Shown in pieces: positions 57,215 to 64,000 of a DNA stretch of 64,000 nt (position 1 is the stretch's first letter; each line of letters begins with the position of its first letter). Position numbers and translations under genes: made by a program. The stretch is from Hyalella azteca (Eukaryota; Arthropoda; Malacostraca; Amphipoda; Hyalellidae): contig NW_025947191.1 in NCBI RefSeq assembly GCF_000764305.2, positions 183,076-247,075 on the forward strand, in the 5' to 3' direction. The notes below the pieces were generated by a model. It was not told the DNA's origin. It ran no database searches and saw only the letters and a program-made list of their open reading frames with translations.

Positions 57215-58600
57215 CTGCCAAGTACTGCCACGACTTCTAGGGCAGCAATGCTGGACTCACTAACTGATGAATGCCAGTAGCACATGCAGGGAGGATGCGG
57301 TACTGCCAAGACTTCGCCCACCACACGGGCGGTCCGTTTTTTTGGGGTCCCTCGAATCTTCATTGAATAACAATGGTGTGGATTTATCTACGGTTAAGTT
57401 CTTGGTAAGCAAACTAATGATACAAGTAAATAATTGTGGCCTTAACATTGACAGCTATAGTCAGTGGTGTTCTCAGTGCCGTTTAGAAAAATATCCAAAA
57501 AGTTTAAAAATCCGCAGAAGCTTAAATATTACTAAATTTGCACCAATATTGATATATTCTTCTATAATACAATATACATTGGGAATTGAACAAAAACTTC
57601 TCGTTGATTCGCCCTGCTTTCGTCGTACATTTTCGTACTTCTTCCATGCGCGCATCTCAGCGCCCGGGCAAATATTTTAATACGCATTAAGAAATTATTC
57701 CACACAAATTTCATACATTTTCCAGGTGTAATGAAAAAATCTTAACATATATAATTCAAATGTGCTATTTCAATAATTAACATTCTCATTTTTTATACAA
57801 TTCCGATACATTTTCAAAAATTCACTAATTTTCCATGTATCTCTTTTAAATTACCCGACATTTTTCACATGTTTTGCTCCACAAGAAATTTGCAACATTT
57901 AGGCTCTTTAAAATTTTCTGCTCACTCTTTTCTGCCGATGAAAAGCTAACTTTGAATGTGAAGTCGACATCACATTACACGTCATTGGTAGGCGTGACGA
58001 GACCGTCCGCAGTGGCGTGACGAGACCGTCCGCAGTTGCGCGACTGGGCGTTTGAATATCTGAGGCTAGCTCGTCACAATGTGTGTCACATTCAACAGTC
58101 ATTTTCATAGATATTTTGGCTGAAAAATAATTTAATCCAATCGCGAATTGTCTAACATTGTTCCAATCAATTGTCCATCATTATTCCATTATTCCAATCG
58201 CGAACTCCCTTTGTCCAACAGTTTCTATGAAGTCCCTGCAATCAAAGAAGGCGTTGACAACCTGTCTACAACACTCAGCTGTCTGCTGGGGGCTGTGTTT
58301 TGGGGCGGGCGGGTCTCGCAAAGTATGCCCAGTTTCACGGCGTCGTTTCACACACTTTAAGACAACGCGAAACTCACAGAAAACGATGGGCACACAACGA
58401 CAGATGAAAGCAAGAAACACAAACGACGTGTCAATTTGTCCTGCCACGTGAAATCTTCCTTCCGCTTTGCGTAAGCTGAGCGATGCAAATTTGCCCAACT
58501 TCAACGTTGTAAATATTTCCGGGATCTGCCGCAAGACTTGGCACTTCCTCGCAATATTATTCAGCTCCCAAGTCCTCAATTAGTCGCATGCCTTAAGGGG
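57215..58600. other. No gene seen; short direct repeats
   Basis: 'ggcagtac' occurs three times just upstream of the exon (minus sense), and a 20-base unit 'gcgtgacgagaccgtccgca' is duplicated at 57992-58034. Otherwise AT-rich. Confidence 0.4.
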
Positions 58601-58744
58601 AGCGTCTGGATGAAAAAAAAAATATTTAGCGTCGGATCACTTTGAAACTTGGTAGATATGTGTAAGTCAGAAACCTGAGACTTTTTGTTTGTTTAAATTT
58701 TTAGAAAAAATAAAAGAAAACTTGAAAATCAAAGAAAACTGTGA

Positions 58745-59050
58745 AAAGGGGGGGATAGCCTCCTCCTTCAATTAGCGTGCTAGAATATCGAGAGACATAT
58801 CATTTGATTTGCAAAGACCATATCTAGCGGTTGATCTACACTTTTTCCAAATTCTTAATGTTTTGGGTGGTGGATTTTTCGATTTTTTCCTATTTTTGCC
58901 CACTCTGTTTTTACAATATACCTATAATCCACACTACAATGAAATAAAAAAGTGACGGGATGATCGCTAGAAATTTTTCTTCAAATCGAATGCTATATAT
59001 TTTAATCTGTAGCTTGAAAATCATAGGAGGCTATGGTATATTTTTTCAGA
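58745..59050. repeat. Foldback relative of the interior of the 40159-41240 element
   Basis: 'gcctcctcc', 'tgcaaagaccatatctagcg' and 'cactttttcc' on the left face 'aaaaaagtgacgggatgatc', 'caaatcgaatgctatatat' and 'ataggaggc' on the right. The layout equals the nested foldback at 40327-40633. The outer 15-bp ends are not present. Confidence 0.5.
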
Positions 59051-59609
59051 TGGTATATTTTTGGAAATTTTAACTGCTCAAGGGAGCGAAATAAGTAAAA
59101 TTTGTCGAAAAAAAGAAAATGCTTGCAAAAATTGCTTGCTACTGCAGCCCCTGCTTCCCCATTGCCAATGACTCGTATTGAGGATACCAGCGCGCCTTAC
59201 GCAAAAAAATTGCGTGTACATCCATGGTGGTTGCTCCATTGAACGCGTCTTGTTTGCAGCCTTCAAACGAGCGCAAACAATTTGCAATTAACGCGAATAA
59301 TGATCTATAAATATAGATTTAATTAAATACATATTTATGAAAAATTGTAATTAAAGGTTAATTTTATAATAGTTTAAAAAAGAAAGAACCATGAAAGCTC
59401 CGTCATCGCGGTTTGTTGCAGCCGCTGTGTAATAATTCTTCCTACAAAATGAGATGAAAACACAGCAAACGTAATTCCTTCGTTTTTTATCAAGACGATT
59501 TTTATTAATATTAATTTAACATAAATCAGTTTAATTGAGGGTCCCCTAAAGAAGAAATGATATATTCTCGGATTGAATCGAATTTTTTACAACACTTCTC
59601 TTTAACTTC

Positions 59610-60080
59610 ACTTCTTGTTTGTTTGTCTGCTACAAATCTTGTAACCGAAATTTAATACACTTCTACTTATCCTATCGATCTGAAATTTTGCACACTTGTG
59701 TAAAGTTGGAGACAATGCATGAATCGAATGTCAAAATAAATGATTTTGGAAATTAATTTTTTTTCAATATTAAAAAAATTGAAAAAATAATTTCGTCAGC
59801 TACAAATCTTATAACTGATATATGACACACTTCTACCTGTCTAATTGATTAGAAATTTTGCACACTTGTGTGAAGTCAGAGGCAATGCATGAATCAATTA
59901 ACAAAATAAATAATTTTGAAAAAATTATGCATTAAAAAATTTATATATTAAAAAAATTGAAAAATTAATTTTTTTAATTGGAAAATCAAATGAGAAATTC
60001 ATTGTACATCTGTAAGATTGGAGACACTGGATTCTTTGGAAGTATTGTATTTGAAAAGTAATTTTTAAACGTATATTATT
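59610..60080 (+). repeat. Second copy of the dimeric repeat found upstream of the NACHT gene
   Basis: Same dimer and same right end as 42236-42660 ('gaaattcattgtacatctgt', 'ttctttggaagtattg', 'aaaagtaatttttaaacgta'). No NACHT-like frame follows it here. Confidence 0.75.
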
Positions 60081-60890
60081 ATTTTCAAAATGTGACGTAA
60101 GAACGAAATTCACGCCTCACATTGATTCTTCTCTTTAGAATAAGAATTTATTCCATGCATATATATACAGTACATGATGTACATGTAGAGTATATACGGA
60201 ACTTACGTAGAGTCCACGGAGTTCAGTACCAGTATTCCAGTATATCTGCACATTGTTTAGATTTATTGTATTTTTATTGATTACATACTTCAGAACTGAG
60301 CGCCAGCATCTCACATGCAATGAGCGACCAGAAGTCGGCATTACCTCACGTAGGAAGAAGACTTCATTTATTTCCACTAGAACATTAAATTGAAATTTCG
60401 CCTTATATTTATTTAGATCTTCGAATGAACAATTAAGCTGTCACACCCAGGAGCTTCCTGCTTTGAATCACCGCGCCATCGTTACGCTCCGTACAAAAGT
60501 TCTGCCCAAATACGAACTATTAGAAAATCTTTTTATGATTGTAGACTAAATTTTGGGGATTCGTTCACACTGACTGCTATCATACTTTCCTTTTATATGG
60601 CCTATCCTATGATGCGACATGAGTTCTCAAGCTTGTATCAAATGTGAACTCATGATCGTACAACTGAATCTTGGGTTTATCTGATATTATGAGGTTTATA
60701 TGAGATTAGTCGGTTCATTTTAAATCCTCGAGTAATACTTGATAAATACATTCACTGTGGAGACATGTATGGTATAGTAGTATATATAGTATAGTAGTGC
60801 GTATAGTATTGTAGTATGTCAGCATTCATTCTGCTGCGGATTCTCAACAGCGCAGAATTTTCACAGCTTTTGGCGGTTTCGAACAAGAAA
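60081..60890. other. No gene seen; TA-rich microsatellite
   Basis: A degenerate 'tagtatagtagtgcgtatag' tract at about 60770-60815. Confidence 0.4.
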
Positions 60891-60899
60891 CTCACTTCT

Positions 60900-61065
60900 G
60901 CAATTTTGCTGGGTGTAATCGCCCGGCCACCTCAGCGATTTGACAAGAATTGTCGCAGGCAGCTGGGATCGAACCCACAGCTCACTTCTCATGTCAGTGC
61001 TACTGACCAGTTTCGTTGGTATCAGTGCTACGTCAGCTCTCAGCTCATGTGGGTGAGAAAGTGAG
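60900..61065 (-). repeat. tRNA-derived SINE-like unit, minus strand
   Basis: On the minus strand 'tgggttcgatcccagc' is a perfect B box, and the upstream 'gataccaacgaaactggtca' region could be a decayed A-box part. The downstream sequence runs through 'aggtggccgggcgattac'. No intact tRNA fold. Confidence 0.4.
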
Positions 61066-61207
61066 TCATTGTTGGGACAATGACGCGTGCGTTGTTTTGA
61101 GTGAACATACCACAAGCAAGGGCCTCATCTCTATTGCTGTCCCGTATCGTGCAAGTATCGCTAGTTTTGAGTGAACATACCACAAGCAAGGACCTCATCT
61201 CTATTAC

Positions 61208-61245
61208 CTGTCTCTTATACACATCTAGATGTGTATAAGAGACAG
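61208..61245. other. Nextera mate-pair junction adapter (assembly artefact)
   Basis: Exact 38-base adapter palindrome. Its translation yields the peptide SYTHLDVYKRQ, a known contamination signature in protein databases. Confidence 0.98.
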
Positions 61246-61395
61246 CTCTATTACTGTCCCGTATCGTGCAGGCATCGCTAGTTTTGAGTGAACGTACCAC
61301 AAGCAAGGACCTCATCTCTATTACTGTCCCGTATCGCGCAGGCATCGCTAGTTTTGAGTGAACATACCACAAACAAGGCCTCATCTCTATTACTG

Positions 61396-61433
61396 CTGTC
61401 TCTTATACACATCTAGATGTGTATAAGAGACAG
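61396..61433. other. Nextera mate-pair junction adapter (assembly artefact)
   Basis: A third exact copy of the same 38-base palindrome, 188 bases after the second. Confidence 0.98.
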
Positions 61434-61869
61434 ATATACCACAAGCAAGGACCTCATCTCTATTACTGTCCCGTATCGTGCAGGCATCGCTAGTTTTGAG
61501 TGAACATACCACAATCAATGACCTCATCTCTATTACTGTCCCGTATCGTGCAGGTATCGCTAGTCACACTTCGAAGAAGATATTTCAGCAACAATCATAA
61601 TGATCTTGTTATATATTCTCAACAATGTCATAACAAGAGTCGCGTGTTGAGTCTAGAACTTGATGTCACTAAACTTGAAGATCACTGTTAAGAAAACGTT
61701 CCATAAATTCTCCAGACTTTCAGGCGAGTCTCTTATCTCAAGTAATCCTCGCCTCGAATTTCCTCGCTTCATTTCAACGCTTGCCTGCCACGTCCCGGTA
61801 ACCTACGCTCACTCACAGAAATGCGGCACTTTGTTCAAATAGCGGCGCACCGCTTGCTGTTGAGTGGGT

Positions 61870-61960
61870 CTGGGGTCCCAGGCACCGCGCACGTGGGGGT
61901 CCCAGGCACCGCGCACGGGGGGGTCCCAGGCACCGCGCACGGGGGGTCCCAGGCACCGCA
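61870..61960. repeat. ~24-26-bp GC-rich tandem repeat
   Basis: Four copies of 'gggtcccaggcaccgcgcac' with a variable G run. Confidence 0.88.
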
Positions 61961-62370
61961 CGAGTCGGATTCTCCGTTGCGAGAACGGTGGTTCACCGCG
62001 GGTTTTGTCGTTTTAGTTTGATGTGCCGCTCATTTTCATGGCAATGGCGGTTTGTCTATGTAATGAGTTGTGTATAATATTTTCTGGCGTATAGACAGGC
62101 GGTGATACTATCACGGCATAGGGCTAGATCTCCATCAGTTTATGTATAGGCTAACGGTTACCGATAATAATGTTGCTTCGAGGAGTTTCCCTCAACATCT
62201 GGGTGAGCATTTTGCCTTGGTTGCATACAGAGAAATAGCAGGGCGAAGGGTGCCGGTGGAGCGACCGGGCGGGTTCTAAGATAGAGGACAAGGCACCACG
62301 AGGCTCACACAGCAGACGTTCATGTCGTCGAAACCGCTACGTACCAAGACGTCCCGTGGAGGTTCTAAGA

Positions 62371-62681
62371 CAACTGACAACGTACCAAGGGACCGTAGAG
62401 CAGACGTACCAGGGAGACCGTAGAGCAGACGTACCAGGGGAACTGTAGAGCAGACGTACCTAGGGGGACCGTAGAGCTGACGTATCAGGGAGAACGTAGA
62501 GCAGACGTACCAGGGGGACCGTAGAGCAGACGTACCAGGGGACTGTAGAGCAGACGTACCAGGGGGACCGTAGAGCAGACGTACCAGGAGGACCGTAGAG
62601 CAGACGTACCAGGACTGTAGAGCAGACGTACCAGGGGGACCGTAGAGCAGACGTACCAGGAGGACCGTAGAGCAGACGTAC
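62371..62681. repeat. 25-bp minisatellite derived from the NSF exon/intron junction
   Basis: About 13 copies of 'gtagagcagacgtaccaggg' plus 'ggacc'. Read on the minus strand each unit is CTGCTCTACGG(T)CCCCCTG|GTACGT, that is the LLYGPPG codons plus the splice donor of the adjoining NSF exon. Confidence 0.92.
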
Positions 62682-63610
62682 CAGGGGGCCGTAGAGCAGG
62701 ATGCCCTTGACGTGCTTGATGGCCATCGTATGGACGACCTCGGGAGGGAAGACCCGCGAGGCGAAGGCGCGTCGCAGGATCTGCACGAACTGCTCGTCCA
62801 GGCCGCCGATGTCCATCTTCTGCAAGCCCGCGGCCAACAAACTCGTATGCGACTGCCGCGCCTGCAAATTACCTCCACATGATTTACAGACAATAATTAA
62901 TCACTAAAAAATATTTCTGAGCAAGGCTGGAGAACAGAACCCACCGATCCGTGTCTTCTGTCCAGCCTGCTAACCTTAGTATCAGTATAATTTCGAATAA
63001 TTACTCAAGAAAGAAGATTGATGAAGACAAGAAAGGATTTGGATTCAACCTCGTGCGGGTAAAAAAGCTCATTTGCGACTGTTGCAGCAATTGATATGCA
63101 AAGAAACCAATCATTTCAGGTGTAGACGTAATTATTCATATAATAAATATTGCATCTAACCGTGATCATATCACGTTGGATTGGATAAATAGCAGAAACT
63201 TCAAGCTACAATCCTAAAAAGTATACATNCCATAGAGAGATTGTGATGCATGCTTGTCACCCATAGAGAGATTGTGATGCATGCTTGTCACCCATAGAGA
63301 GATTGTTATGCATGCTTGTCACCCATAGGGAGTATTGTCACTCTCTGGTTGATTCCACTGACTTTGGGTTATGATGCTACTGCAAAATGTCTAAATATGA
63401 TGTATTTATATGATATAAATGCTACTATTTAAACTGAAATTTATTCGAATACATTTAGCATGCAGCATTTCAAAAACACAAATAAAACAAGCAAAATTTT
63501 TTAAATCACAGAGTCTTACTTGACTTCTCTGTTGAAGTCTGCCTTGTTGACCATCACACAGTTGGTAAGGGCGAGGCCCTCATTGGGACACTTGGCCACC
63601 CTCATGTTAC
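62682..63610 (-). CDS. NSF: N-ethylmaleimide-sensitive factor (vesicle-fusion ATPase), two exons
   Basis: NSF is the cytosolic AAA+ ATPase that, with SNAP, disassembles SNARE complexes after membrane fusion. Exon at 63520-63610 (minus) encodes '[20 protein letters not shown]' and 'KADFNREVK', matching the start of the NSF N domain (KCPxxxLxLTNxxxVN). Its donor is AA|gtaaga; the ATG is at 63605-63603, or an acceptor (ccccag) lies just upstream. Exon at 62861-62682 (acceptor atttgcag, donor CTG|gtacgt, 60 codons) encodes '[20 protein letters not shown]', '[20 protein letters not shown]' and 'LLYGP', the segment entering the D1 Walker A loop. The exon end reads GPL where NSF has GPP-G: one base (T) is missing relative to the repeat units beside it. 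The exons for roughly residues 35-190 should lie between the two but cannot fit or be seen in 660 bases. Confidence 0.85.
62870..63519 (-). other. Apparent NSF intron with missing exons
   Basis: AT-rich, no NSF coding found on either strand. Contains a single N at 63229 directly before a tandem repeat, a likely collapsed gap. Confidence 0.6.
63230..63336. repeat. ~31-bp tandem repeat
   Basis: 3.5 copies of 'cccatagagagattgtgatg' plus 'catgcttgtca', starting right after the N. Confidence 0.92.
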
Positions 63611-63805
63611 TGGGGGTTGTAAACACTATTTTATAGCAGAACTGAATTATTATAAAGTGAAGCCAAATGCCAGTAAATGAGCAGTAATTGAGCAAGGCAC
63701 TGGGTAAATCTGCTGCAATACAATGGCAATCATCACCTGTTAATGTTCCTCATAAATCTCTATTTCCCATCTATTCATGTTTCTTCACAGTCCACGTAAT
63801 AATCT

Positions 63806-64000
63806 ACAGGGTGACACAAAAAAAACAGAGCTCACTAAAAGTCTTATAACTCCTGAAATTTTATTCAGTTTGAAACAAAAATTCTATGGAATTATGTACA
63901 ACCTATGTAGCCAACATCTGCAAAATCTCAATTCTATACCACAAAAACTCTTTGTTCTACAGCCGCTCAAAGATATGTTCCAGATGCGCGCCCCGGCGCT
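63806..64000. other. Possible DNA-transposon end, unresolved
   Basis: 'acagggtgacacaaaaaaaa' resembles mariner-type termini ('cagggtg.c.aaaa'). The sequence beyond it has short broken frames; the window ends before it can be tested. Confidence 0.25.

Larger units (their letters stand above)
61097..61565. repeat. 70-bp tandem repeat, interrupted by two adapters
   Basis: Six or so copies of a unit with 'acctcatctctattactgtc', 'ccgtatcgtgcaggcatcgc' and 'tagttttgagtgaacatacc'. Copies are 95% or more alike by eye. Adapter inserts show that read-through junctions were assembled into the array, so the copy number is unreliable. Confidence 0.9.

Noticed and set aside
57267..57680. 137-codon plus-strand frame
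   Set aside because: No domain, mixed composition, and it lies next to a better minus-strand exon candidate.
58181..58579. 132-codon minus-strand frame
   Set aside because: No domain or splice support; overlapping plus-strand frames are equally long, as expected by chance.
61040..61384. 114-codon minus-strand frame as a protein
   Set aside because: It is tandem repeat plus adapter sequence and contains the SYTHLDVYKRQ artefact.
62276..62660. Repeated [12 protein letters not shown] peptide as a multi-P-loop ATPase
   Set aside because: The frame runs through a 25-bp minisatellite downstream of the NSF donor; no GKT follows any of the GPPGT units.

Overview
The window is animal nuclear DNA: AT-rich, intron-bearing genes, abundant non-LTR retrotransposon and DNA-transposon debris, tRNA-derived SINE-like units and many minisatellites. 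The HEPN-NACHT receptor gene and the glycosyltransferase-like gene resemble families I associate with malacostracan crustaceans (possibly an amphipod); this taxonomic guess is inference only. Most computed open reading frames are tandem-repeat shadows, not genes.

Layout: 1-5.2 kb, dispersed repeats, a SINE-like unit, two minisatellites and a CCAAT-rich possible promoter. 5.27-8.27 kb, the first two coding exons of a type II membrane glycosyltransferase-like protein; later exons are not visible. 8.3-16.6 kb, gene-poor, with one CpG-rich patch near 14 kb. 16.6-17.1 kb, two consecutive exons of an unrecognised gene. 17.6-39.8 kb, a dense repeat landscape: two ~2.3-2.6 kb element copies, three copies of a composite repeat carrying two minisatellites, a recurrent hairpin module (GATAAGC/GCTTATC), Tc1/mariner transposase relics, two LINE relics, and a 552-base assembly gap inside a minisatellite. 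40.2-41.2 kb, a DNA element with perfect 15-bp inverted ends and a 4-bp target duplication.

42.7-49.1 kb holds the best gene. It is a seven-exon HEPN-NACHT protein of 982 residues whose six introns all have GT/AG ends and matching phases. 50.6-54.6 kb has minisatellites and a broken LINE. The right end carries two exons of NSF (N-ethylmaleimide-sensitive factor) on the minus strand. One of them runs directly into a 25-bp minisatellite built from its own exon/intron junction.

Assembly caution: three exact 38-bp Nextera mate-pair junction adapters (54548, 61208, 61396) remain in the sequence, and single N bases sit at repeat boundaries. Contiguity between about 50.6 kb and the right end should not be taken for granted. 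The genes seen do not form an operon or shared pathway; they are ordinary dispersed eukaryotic genes.
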